Origin: Solirubrobacterales bacterium
GTDB lineage: Bacteria > Actinomycetota > Thermoleophilia > Solirubrobacterales > Solirubrobacteraceae
DNA: 55,094 bases
Direction of reading: 5' to 3'
NCBI GenBank assembly: GCA_019240655.1
Contig: JAFAXX010000031.1
Location: 1-55,094 of the forward strand
Under the pieces are notes generated by a model. The model was not told the DNA's origin and searched no databases. It saw only the letters and a list, made by a program, of their open reading frames with translations. Below are positions 1 through 7,082 of the stretch, in pieces (position 1 is the first letter of the stretch; the number at the start of each line of letters is the position of its first letter). Both the position numbers and the translations under genes were made by a program.

Positions 1-967
1 AGGCCACGCGGACCGGCGCCTCGCGGTTGTCGTGTCCCCAACAGCGGAATGCCCCGGCCCAGAACTGAGGCACGATGCGATGGTAGGAGTTAAAGCTCGG
101 CGCCGTCAGCGCGCACAGGCCCGGCAGGTGGGCCAGCACGCCAGCGATGAACGAGCGCGCCGTGCCCGACAGGCGGTCCTCGCGCGAGCCATCGTAGAAG
201 CGATTGCCGTGGCCCTCCCAGAGCGAGAAATGCACATGGCAGCCGTTGCCGGCGTTGTCCGGCCACGGCTTGGGCGCGAGCGAGGCGACCAGCCCGCGCC
301 GGGTGGCCACGGCGCGGATCGTCTCGCGCACCAGGAGCTGCTCGTCGGCGGCCTGGAGCGCGGGGGCGTGCGCGGTCGAGATCTCCTGCTGGCTGTGGCC
401 GAGCTCGGCGTAGTACTGCTCGAGCGGGATCCGCTGGGCCTCGAGCGCCGCAGCCAGCTCGTCCACGTAGTCCTGCGCGGCGGTCATCCCGATGGTGGAG
501 AAGCACAGCGACGAGTCGATCGGGACGTAGGCGCCGTCGAGCGCGGTGGCGAGCGAGAACTCGTTCTCGAATGCCGCCCGCAGCGACAGCCCCCGCTCGG
601 CCAGACCGCGCTCCATGCGCTTGAGGAACGAGCGCTGACAGACCGGCGCGGGCGCGCCGTCGAGGCGCATGTGGTCGGTCAGAACAGCGGCGGTGTGAGG
701 CGCGTAGGGCAGGACCCGGAAGGTCTCGAGGTCCGGCACCAATCGGATCTCGCCGACCGGTCCCATTCCGGCGACGGGCTGGAGGTGGTCGAGCCCGTTC
801 ATCGCCTGCATGGCGACGGTAAGGCCGATCCCCGAGCCCAGGCGTCCGGCCAGTCCATGGCGGGCCGACGCCTTGGCCCGAACGGTGCCGTCGTTGCCGC
901 ACCACAGGAAGCGGACGAGGCGGACGCCTCGATCTTCGACCGTGGCGAGGAGCTCATCGGCGGTCAC
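1..967 (-). CDS. Glutamine synthetase family protein (3' end outside window)
   Basis: This is an ATP-dependent ligase of the glutamine synthetase fold that would join an amine to a glutamate carboxyl group. About 322 codons are visible and the C-terminus lies beyond the left edge. In the translation I see NAGNGCHVHFSL (the GNGxHxHxS nucleotide and metal site), the acidic ENEFSL stretch, and LTAPSFNSYHRIVPQFWAGA followed by WGHDNREAPVR, all typical of class-I-like GS paralogues. The GTG start is chosen because the protein then begins TADELLATV..VRFLWCGNDG, the usual N-terminal domain of this group. It lies 66 bases downstream of the MetE-like gene on the same strand. In this C1 setting it could be a gamma-glutamylmethylamide synthetase or simply a GS paralogue; the visible part does not decide. 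Confidence 0.85.
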   Translation of the reverse strand, partial: MTADELLATVEDRGVRLVRFLWCGNDGTVRAKASARHGLAGRLGSGIGLTVAMQAMNGLDHLQPVAGMGPVGEIRLVPDLETFRVLPYAPHTAAVLTDHMRLDGAPAPVCQRSFLKRMERGLAERGLSLRAAFENEFSLATALDGAYVPIDSSLCFSTIGMTAAQDYVDELAAALEAQRIPLEQYYAELGHSQQEISTAHAPALQAADEQLLVRETIRAVATRRGLVASLAPKPWPDNAGNGCHVHFSLWEGHGNRFYDGSREDRLSGTARSFIAGVLAHLPGLCALTAPSFNSYHRIVPQFWAGAFRCWGHDNREAPVRVA

Positions 968-1033
968 GCCAGGATCATGACGGCGGCGAGTTCGGCGATG
1001 CAAGGGGCGGTGGCGCGCTTGCCGCCGCGACCA

Positions 1034-2071
1034 CTACAGGCCGAGCTCGGCGCGCACACGGGCGGTGCCGGCGCTGAGCGCGCGGAGCTTGGCCAAGGCG
1101 CGGGCCCGGGGGAGGTACTTCATTCCACAGTCGGGAGCGGGAATGAGCCGCTCGGCGGGCACGTGGGCGAGCGCGGCGCGGATGCGATCGGCCACCGTCT
1201 CCGCGCTCTCGACCTCGGGGTCGCCGAGGTCGAGCACTCCGACGACCACGACCTTAGGGCTGAGCTCCGCGAGCTGCCCTAGATCGAGTCCAGGTTGCGC
1301 CGCTTCGATCGAGATCTGGTCGGCCGCGCTCTCGGACAGCTCGCCGAGGAAGTCATAGCGATTGGCGGGCTTCTCGCCGACGAGGGCTGCGTAGCCGAAG
1401 CAGAGATGGACCGCCCGCGTAACCCACAGGCCGTCGAGCGCCCGATCAATCGCGGCGACGGCGATCCGCCGGGCGGCTTCGGGATCATTGCGCAGCCACG
1501 GCTCGTCGAGCTGGATCACGTCGGCGCCGGCGCGCTCCAGCGCCCGCGCCTCTGCGTTGACCGCGGCGGCCAGGTCCATGACCAGCTCGTCGGGATCGTC
1601 GTAGACCTCGTTGCTCGCCTGCTGGGCCATGGTGAACGGCCCGGGGAGGGTGATCTTGGTCTCAAGGTCGGTGTTCGCGCGCAGGAATTCGACGTCGCGC
1701 GCCTCGACCGCCCCGCGCCACCGGACCGGGCCGACGATGCGCGGCACCGTCCTGGTCTCGCCGGCGCGGGTGTGGATGGTGGCCGGCTGCTCGGCGTCGA
1801 CCCCCTCGAGCGCGGTGGCGAACCGGTTCGAGTAGCTCTCACGGCGGATCTCCCCGTCGGTGATGGTGTCGATCCCGGCGCGCTCCATGTCGCGGATGGC
1901 GAGCAGCGTGGCGTCGTCCTGCGCCTGCTGGAGCCAGGGCTCGGGGATTCGCCAGGCATGGCTCGCGCGGACACGGGGAACCGAGTGGGTTCCGAGCGCC
2001 TCGCGGTCGATCAGCCACTCGGGCTGGGGGTAGCTCCCGACCACGGTGCTCGACAGCGGACCCAGATACAC
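1034..2071 (-). CDS. MetE C-terminal-like zinc methyltransferase family protein
   Basis: A 345-residue protein matching only the catalytic half of cobalamin-independent methionine synthase. It begins (GTG) YLGPLSSTVVGSYPQPEW and carries the putative zinc ligands of the family: the HLCFGY motif (His-x-Cys) and a late Cys in PDCGMKYL. ITLPGPFTM and VIQLDEP are also MetE-family signatures. Members of this single-domain group transfer alkyl groups to thiols; a few are epoxyalkane:coenzyme M transferases, but most have unknown acceptors. The N-terminal folate domain of full MetE is missing, so it is probably not an ordinary methionine synthase. The gene diverges from an SDR with only 30 bases between the starts. 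Substrate unknown. Confidence 0.8.
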   Translation of the reverse strand: MYLGPLSSTVVGSYPQPEWLIDREALGTHSVPRVRASHAWRIPEPWLQQAQDDATLLAIRDMERAGIDTITDGEIRRESYSNRFATALEGVDAEQPATIHTRAGETRTVPRIVGPVRWRGAVEARDVEFLRANTDLETKITLPGPFTMAQQASNEVYDDPDELVMDLAAAVNAEARALERAGADVIQLDEPWLRNDPEAARRIAVAAIDRALDGLWVTRAVHLCFGYAALVGEKPANRYDFLGELSESAADQISIEAAQPGLDLGQLAELSPKVVVVGVLDLGDPEVESAETVADRIRAALAHVPAERLIPAPDCGMKYLPRARALAKLRALSAGTARVRAELGL

Positions 2072-2101
2072 GGCGGCCGACGATAACCGAGAATCCCGTC
2101 C

Positions 2102-2866
2102 GTGAGTACCGGCTCTCAAGCGGCGCCCGTTGCCCTCGTGACCGGGGCGGGGTCGGGGATCGGGCGGGCCATTGCTGTGCGGCTGGCCGGCGCGGGCTAC
2201 AGGGTGGCCCTGGCCGGGCGGCGGAGCGAGTCGCTCGAGGCGACCCTGTCGGAGCTTCCGGCGCAGTCGGGCTCGTTCGCGGTGCCCACGGACGTGAGCG
2301 ACCCGGCCAGCGTCGAGGCGCTGTTCGACGTGGTGTCCGAGCGCGCCGGCCGGCTCGACGTGCTGGTCAACAGTGCGGGCACGTTCGGTCCGAGCGCGGC
2401 GATCGGCGAGTATCCGTTGGCCGGCTGGGCGAGCACGATCGCGGTCAACCTGACCGGCGCCTTCCTGTGTGCCCAGGCCGCCTTCCGGCAGATGCTGCGC
2501 CAGCGGCCGTCCGGCGGACGGATCATCAACAACGGTTCGATCTCGGCGCATGTGCCGCGCCCGAATGCCGTCGCCTACACCGCGTCCAAGCACGGGATCA
2601 CGGGGCTGACCAAGGCGATCGCGCTCGAGGGCCGGTCTCACGGCATCGCCTGCGGCCAGATCGACATAGGCAACGCCGCCACTGCGATGACGCGGCAGAT
2701 CGAGGCCGGCGCGCTTCAGGCCGACGGCTCGGTGAAGGCCGAGCCGACGATGTCGGCCGAGCACGTGGCCGACGCCGTCCTGTACATGGCGAGCCTTCCG
2801 CTCGACGCCAACGTGCTGTCGATGACGGTGATGGCGACCGGAATGCCGTTCGTGGGGCGCGGGTGA
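2102..2866 (+). CDS. Short-chain dehydrogenase/reductase (SDR)
   Basis: A 254-residue classical SDR. The NAD(P) motif is TGAGSGIG near residues 15-22, NSAG appears near residue 95, and the catalytic Ser of INNGSIS and the YTASK Tyr-Lys pair are present. It would oxidise a secondary alcohol or reduce a ketone. The start is GTG at the first base given and no Shine-Dalgarno site is obvious, which fits a leaderless or near-leaderless message because the divergent MetE-like gene starts only 30 bases away. The substrate cannot be read from the sequence. Proximity to the alkane monooxygenase suggests work on an oxidation product, but that is inference. Confidence 0.85.
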   Translation: MSTGSQAAPVALVTGAGSGIGRAIAVRLAGAGYRVALAGRRSESLEATLSELPAQSGSFAVPTDVSDPASVEALFDVVSERAGRLDVLVNSAGTFGPSAAIGEYPLAGWASTIAVNLTGAFLCAQAAFRQMLRQRPSGGRIINNGSISAHVPRPNAVAYTASKHGITGLTKAIALEGRSHGIACGQIDIGNAATAMTRQIEAGALQADGSVKAEPTMSAEHVADAVLYMASLPLDANVLSMTVMATGMPFVGRG

Positions 2867-2943
2867 GCTGGCACCGCGGGTAACCCCGCTCGCCCGGGGT
2901 CGAAGCTGGTTGAGGACGCCATCCACGGGTATCCGGCCTGCGC

Positions 2944-3228
2944 ATGATCGAGCGGGATCCGAGGCTGCAGCCGGGCGCCTACATCACCGACGGGATCGAC
3001 CTGTACGAGGTGATCGGGATGCAGCGCGGGCCAGGCGTGCTCGGGGTGTCGACGATCCGGATCGCCGTGGAGAACTGCCGCAGCCTCCGCTGTCTCGAGA
3101 TCCTGCCGGACAAGCTTCGCAGCGCTTTCGAGCTCGTCCGGTCGGCCCCGGTCGGCCGGTGCCCGGACATGATCGAGGACATCGCGTGGGATCCTGCGCC
3201 GGCCATGCCCCAGCGGCGCGCGGCGTAG
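2944..3228 (+). CDS. Conserved-looking small protein of unknown function
   Basis: A 94-residue protein starting ATG (MIERDPRLQPGAY) that ends three bases before the stop of the convergent alcohol dehydrogenase gene. It is mixed alpha/beta in composition, with two close cysteines (ENCRSLRCLE) and a later one (GRCPDM); no membrane segment or signal peptide is visible. I do not recognise a family. Its codon use resembles its neighbours and it fills the space between two real genes, so it is probably expressed, but no function can be assigned. Confidence 0.55.
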   Translation: MIERDPRLQPGAYITDGIDLYEVIGMQRGPGVLGVSTIRIAVENCRSLRCLEILPDKLRSAFELVRSAPVGRCPDMIEDIAWDPAPAMPQRRAA

Positions 3229-3231
3229 AGG

Positions 3232-4263
3232 TCAGTTGGCGGGAACCAAGATCCCGCGGCCCTGGAGTCGACCGCCGTCCAGATCCGCCATGGCGTCGTT
3301 GATCGCGTCGAGCGGGTAGGTCGTGGTGTGCAGGCTCACCTGGCCCTGGGCGGTGAGAGTCATCAGGTCCTCCAGGTCGGCATAGGTCCCGACGAGGTTG
3401 CCGATGAACGAGATCTCGCGCGAGATCACATCGATGGTCGGGATGTTGATGTTCTCGCCGTACCCGATCACGTAATAGAAGCCGCCGTCGCGGACCATCG
3501 CGATGCCGTCCTCGATCGCGCCCTTTTCGCCCACGAAGTCGATGATGGCCTCGGCACCCAGCCCGTCGGTCAGCTCCTTGACCGTGTCGACATGAGCACC
3601 GTCGACCCTCACCGTGTGATCCGCGCCCAGCTCGCCGGCCAGGGCGAGCGCCTTTTCGGACGGGTCGATGACGATGATCTCGGCCGGCGTCATCGCCTTG
3701 AGGCACTGCACGCCGATGTGGCCGAGGCCGCCGGCGCCGATCACGACCGCGTGGGTGCCCGGCGCAAGCACCGGAATCGCCTTCCTGACGGCATGAATCG
3801 CGGTGAGGCCGGCATCGGCCAGGGCCGCGATGTCCTTGGGCTCGAGGCCGGGGCCGAGCTTGACCACCGAACGAGCCGACGTGAGCAGGAAGTCGGCGAA
3901 CCCGCCGTCGCGGTTGATCCCCGGGAACGATCCGTTGAGGCAGTGCATGTCGTCGCCGCGCCGGCACGGACCGCACAGCCCGCAGGTGATGAACGGATGC
4001 ACGATCACCGTGTCGCCCCGCTGCACGTTACTCACCGCCGAGCCGACCTCGTGCACCCAGCCGGCATTCTCGTGACCTGGCGTGTAGGGCAGCTGGACGC
4101 CCGACTTCTCGGCCCACTGGCCCTCCTGGATGTGCAGGTCGGTCCGGCACAGCCCGGCGGCTCCGATCCGCACCACTACGTCGAGGGGCCCCAGCGCCTT
4201 GGGCTCATCGACGTCGTCGAGCTTCAGCGGCTCGTGGTAGGCGTGCAGCCTTGCGGCCTTCAT
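3232..4263 (-). CDS. Zinc-dependent NAD alcohol dehydrogenase of the propane-oxidation cluster
   Basis: A 343-residue medium-chain alcohol dehydrogenase. The catalytic zinc ligands are Cys39 (GLCRTDLH) and His-Glu in PGHENAG. The structural zinc site is the four-Cys lobe CGLCGPCRRGDDMHC. The Rossmann motif is GAGGLGHIG, followed by an Asp (VIDPSEK) that favours NAD over NADP. Genes like this accompany prmABCD in propane-oxidising actinobacteria, where they oxidise 2-propanol or 1-propanol. It is the last gene of a leftward operon and its ATG overlaps the stop of the MIP18-family gene by four bases. It sits on the strand opposite prmA, not inside the prm operon. The exact alcohol is not determined. 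Confidence 0.88.
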   Translation of the reverse strand: MKAARLHAYHEPLKLDDVDEPKALGPLDVVVRIGAAGLCRTDLHIQEGQWAEKSGVQLPYTPGHENAGWVHEVGSAVSNVQRGDTVIVHPFITCGLCGPCRRGDDMHCLNGSFPGINRDGGFADFLLTSARSVVKLGPGLEPKDIAALADAGLTAIHAVRKAIPVLAPGTHAVVIGAGGLGHIGVQCLKAMTPAEIIVIDPSEKALALAGELGADHTVRVDGAHVDTVKELTDGLGAEAIIDFVGEKGAIEDGIAMVRDGGFYYVIGYGENINIPTIDVISREISFIGNLVGTYADLEDLMTLTAQGQVSLHTTTYPLDAINDAMADLDGGRLQGRGILVPAN

Positions 4264-4976
4264 GTCAGGACCTCCTCGGGATCGTCGATTTCCACGCCTC
4301 GGTGAACGCGCAGCAGCGAGCGGCAGATGCCGCCGTTGACCTCGAGGCTCATCCTCACAAGCCGCGCCGTACGCAGCCACCGCCTCAGGTCCTCGGCGGC
4401 CACCGGCTCGCCGCTGGGCAGCACGAACGCCGGCGAGTCCTCTTCGCACTGGATCCCCAGCTCGGCGCGCAGCTTGAGGCAACGGCGGGCGTCGGGGCGG
4501 TCTCGAAGGTCCCCCACCCGGCACGCGGTGACTTCCTCCGGGGTCGCACCGGCTGCCAGGAGCGCCTCGCACAGCCGCGACTGACGCGCGACCAGCGCCT
4601 TGCGCTTGAACAGCTCGCGCAGCGCGCGGAGGTCGTCGTCGGCGGTCTCACCCGGGAAGGCGCCGGCAAACCCCTCGCCGCGGCCGATCGCGGCATTGAT
4701 CTCTTCGCCCGTGTAGTGGTCCTCTAGCGTGATCGTTACCTCGCGGACCTCCGGCAGCCGGCGCACGACCCTGCGCGCGTCGGCTGCCATCAGGAAGGCG
4801 AAGTTTGGCGCGCACTGCGGCGTGGGCAACCGGAGGACCACCGCCACGTCGCCGGTGGGGCCCACCTCGCATGAGGTCACGAACCCGAGCCGGGTGATCG
4901 GCTCGTCGAGCTCGGGGTCGTACACCTCGGCGAGCGCGTCCATCACGCTCGCTGCCATCGGTGCGGTCGCCGTCAT
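4260..4976 (-). CDS. MIP18/DUF59-family metal-cofactor assembly protein
   Basis: A 238-residue protein whose first ~95 residues form a MIP18 (DUF59, SufT/PaaD-like) domain: VMDALAEVYDPELDEPITRLGFV is the signature start and the conserved reactive Cys lies in PTPQCAPNF. The remaining ~140 residues form an alpha-helical domain I cannot name, with several Cys (RLCEALL, TACRVGD, ARRCLKL, IQCEED, GICRSL). Proteins with this domain help build Fe-S or diiron centres. The gene overlaps both neighbours by four bases in the amidohydrolase-MIP18-ADH operon next to prmABCD, so maturation of the hydroxylase diiron site or the reductase 2Fe-2S centre is a reasonable role. That role is inference. Confidence 0.75.
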   Translation of the reverse strand: MTATAPMAASVMDALAEVYDPELDEPITRLGFVTSCEVGPTGDVAVVLRLPTPQCAPNFAFLMAADARRVVRRLPEVREVTITLEDHYTGEEINAAIGRGEGFAGAFPGETADDDLRALRELFKRKALVARQSRLCEALLAAGATPEEVTACRVGDLRDRPDARRCLKLRAELGIQCEEDSPAFVLPSGEPVAAEDLRRWLRTARLVRMSLEVNGGICRSLLRVHRGVEIDDPEEVLT

Positions 4977-6022
4977 GCGGATTCGACCAGCTGCGCGTCC
5001 TCCTTGGCCGCGGGGGTGCCGCCGTCCCTCAGTTGCAGCTCCACCGGGACCTCGATGTCATACAGCTTCGCGGCGTTCAGCCCCATGATCTTCTTCTTGG
5101 TCGCGGTCGTGACCGCCGGGTAGTCGGCGTACTCCTCGGTCGCCGGCATGGCCCAGTCGATGAAACCCTCGACCTGCCACTTCGGCTCCCAGATGCCGTA
5201 GTCGCTGGCGAACAGCATCTTGTCCTCGCCGACCCAGAACAGCAGCTCGCCCATCACCTTGTTGAAGAACCGCGGGCGAGCGTGCATGAGCCCGCCGATC
5301 ACCACCGCCAGGCCGGCATACACGTTGGGCTCCTGGGTCGCCATGAAGCAGAAGTCCTCGATGCGCGGCAGTCCCACATGCTCGACGATGAAGTTGAGCT
5401 CGGGGTTCATCGTCGCGGCGACGTCGATGTCCTTGACGTCGAATGCGTCCTTGTCGAGAGGCCAGATGGTCGGGCCCTTGTGGGCGTGAATGTTCTTGAT
5501 CCCGAGCTCCTTGCACTTGTCGAGGAAGACCTGCGCCTCGGGATCGGTGAGCTTCCAGCCGCGTGAGCCGTTGTGCCACTCGGCCGTGTAGACCTTGACG
5601 CCCTTGAGGTTGTAGCGCTTGGCGTCCTCCTCGAGCTGCTTGAGCCCCGCCTCGCCCTCACGGGGATCGAATCGGCCGTTGACGATCAGCTTGTCCGGAT
5701 ATTTCTCGACCATCGCCGCATTGCGCTCGGTCGTGTTGAAGCCGTCGCGATACCACGACTTCAGGTACGTGGACTGGAAGATCCCGACGTCGACGTGCCC
5801 TTCCTCGAACACATCCTTGACGAAGTCCTCCTCGGAGTACTTCATGAACTTCTCCAGCGGCCAGTGCGTCTCCGGCGGGCCCAGGCCCATGTAGGCGTGA
5901 AAGCACTCGATCCAGCCCTTGGCGTACTGCTCCTGCCCCTTCACCCAGTTCTCGGGGCTCGCGTCCCAGAAATGGATGTGACCATCGACTACGAAGTACT
6001 TCTCGCCCTTCCGTTCATACAT
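4973..6022 (-). CDS. Amidohydrolase-superfamily protein (TIM barrel) of the prm cluster
   Basis: A 349-residue metal-dependent TIM-barrel hydrolase of the amidohydrolase_2 (decarboxylase-like) group. The N-terminal metal motif is VDGHIHFWD near residue 14. A barrel His follows in NIHAHKGPT, another in IVEHVG, and the late Asp in FASDYGIWEPKW. Homologous genes occur beside prmABCD and mimABCD operons in actinobacteria. Their exact reaction is not established; roles in processing an oxidation product or in assembling an active hydroxylase are both possible. It is the first gene of the leftward operon, with GAGGAG seven bases before its ATG. Confidence 0.8.
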   Translation of the reverse strand: MYERKGEKYFVVDGHIHFWDASPENWVKGQEQYAKGWIECFHAYMGLGPPETHWPLEKFMKYSEEDFVKDVFEEGHVDVGIFQSTYLKSWYRDGFNTTERNAAMVEKYPDKLIVNGRFDPREGEAGLKQLEEDAKRYNLKGVKVYTAEWHNGSRGWKLTDPEAQVFLDKCKELGIKNIHAHKGPTIWPLDKDAFDVKDIDVAATMNPELNFIVEHVGLPRIEDFCFMATQEPNVYAGLAVVIGGLMHARPRFFNKVMGELLFWVGEDKMLFASDYGIWEPKWQVEGFIDWAMPATEEYADYPAVTTATKKKIMGLNAAKLYDIEVPVELQLRDGGTPAAKEDAQLVESA

Positions 6023-6134
6023 TTAGAGCTCCTCACTCGACGGGCACGCAAGATCACGGTCAAATCGCTCGGCGGCCCGCGCGTGGATGGCGTTAATGCG
6101 ATCGACATGGTTCCGAGCAAGGCGCGAGCAGCCT

Positions 6135-6833
6135 TCAGACGTCGAACTCGACGAGCCCCATCAACGCGCGATGTTCACGGATCGCAGCCTGGATCGACGC
6201 TGCTCTGGGGAGTTCCAGGCCAACGCCGGCGCCGACGATCATCATGCAGAATCCCGACTCCTCGAGCGATCCGAGCCACTCCGGCGTAGATCGTCCGATC
6301 GCCCCGTGGAAGCGCTCGACCTCCTCATCACGGCGTAGCACGAGGTCATCCCCGTCGCGCTCGAGCAGCCAGCCGGCCAGCAGGCGCACCGGCTCGTTGA
6401 CGAGCGCGACGTGAAACCCCTCCCACCGGTCGGCGTCGAGGTAGAGGGACGACTCGCCACCGTCGAGGCCGCGAACGCGAACATCGAGCTTTCGCTCCCA
6501 CAGGAGCACGGCGCCGGCGTCGGGATGCAGCGCCTGGGCGTAGACGATCCCGAGCGGCTCGGCCTGCGCGAGCATGACCAGACTCGCGAGGTCGGCATGC
6601 GAGGGCGCGCACTCGGCGTGTGCGAACTCCGCCGCGACGCGCTCGCCCTCGACCGAGATGCTGACGCTCGTGGCGGTGCTCGAGTCGGGCTCGATCCACT
6701 CGCCGCAGATCGCGCAGACTACGTGTTCGAGGTTCCGTAGATCACGAAGGCGCGCCGTTTCCTCGGGCCGAAGGACGGCGGCGACATGCGGACCGACGTC
6801 GAGCCGTTCAGTGCGGGGCGCGCTCCTGGCCAC
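6135..6833 (-). CDS. Unknown protein with a CxxC...HxxC zinc-type motif, divergent from prmA
   Basis: A protein of about 232 residues that I do not recognise. Near the N-terminus it has VCAICGEW and, some 30 residues later, HAECAPSH, which together look like a zinc-binding CxxC-HxxC knuckle. The rest is mixed alpha/beta and acidic, with no membrane segment. I took a GTG start at 6833; an ATG at 6923 in the same frame would add 30 residues but runs into the inverted repeats upstream of prmA. It is transcribed away from prmA and toward the amidohydrolase operon, with 112 bases to the next start. A regulator or a cluster-specific accessory protein is possible. Confidence 0.6.
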   Translation of the reverse strand: MARSAPRTERLDVGPHVAAVLRPEETARLRDLRNLEHVVCAICGEWIEPDSSTATSVSISVEGERVAAEFAHAECAPSHADLASLVMLAQAEPLGIVYAQALHPDAGAVLLWERKLDVRVRGLDGGESSLYLDADRWEGFHVALVNEPVRLLAGWLLERDGDDLVLRRDEEVERFHGAIGRSTPEWLGSLEESGFCMMIVGAGVGLELPRAASIQAAIREHRALMGLVEFDV

Positions 6834-6913
6834 CCACCGATTGTGCAGCGTTACCTGGCGGGCACCTTGCTCATCGGCACGGCCTTTCGCACATTGTCGG
6901 AATCTCCGCGCAG

Positions 6914-6930
6914 TTGCCGACATACGGCAA
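6914..6930. promoter_or_regulatory. Inverted repeat upstream of prmA
   Basis: TTGCCG and CGGCAA form a perfect 6-base inverted repeat separated by five bases. A wider pair, TGTCGG at 6895-6900 with CCGACA at 6917-6922, overlaps it. A third short inverted repeat, TCTACC/GGTAGA, lies at 6969-6988. They occupy the ~160 bases before prmA and are candidate operators. No clear -35/-10 pair or sigma-54 site was found. Confidence 0.35.
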
Positions 6931-7046
6931 TGTCTCGGCACCGCGCACGTGCCCGGTGATACAACGGTTCTACCGGGCCCGAGGTAGAGGCCTAGGTGGC
7001 CTGCACCCCGGATTCGGAAGTTATTTGGGAGTGTCTGGGTTGAGTC

Positions 7047-7062
7047 CCGACCCGCGGGTCGG
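7047..7062. promoter_or_regulatory. 16-base perfect palindrome before the prmA ribosome site
   Basis: CCGACCCGCGGGTCGG is its own reverse complement and ends just upstream of the GGGAGGGAG ribosome-binding site of prmA. It may be an operator or, in the transcript, a small hairpin controlling access to the ribosome site. Confidence 0.4.
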
Positions 7063-7082
7063 CGTCCCGGGAGGGAGCACAT

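Noticed and set aside
32-1282. Open frame on the plus strand at the left edge
   Set aside because: The minus strand encodes the GNGCHVHFS motif of glutamine synthetase, so the plus frame is a shadow.
6023-6134. TTGACC on the minus strand as a -35 box for the amidohydrolase operon
   Set aside because: The matching -10 would fall on the ribosome-binding site, leaving no room for a transcript start.
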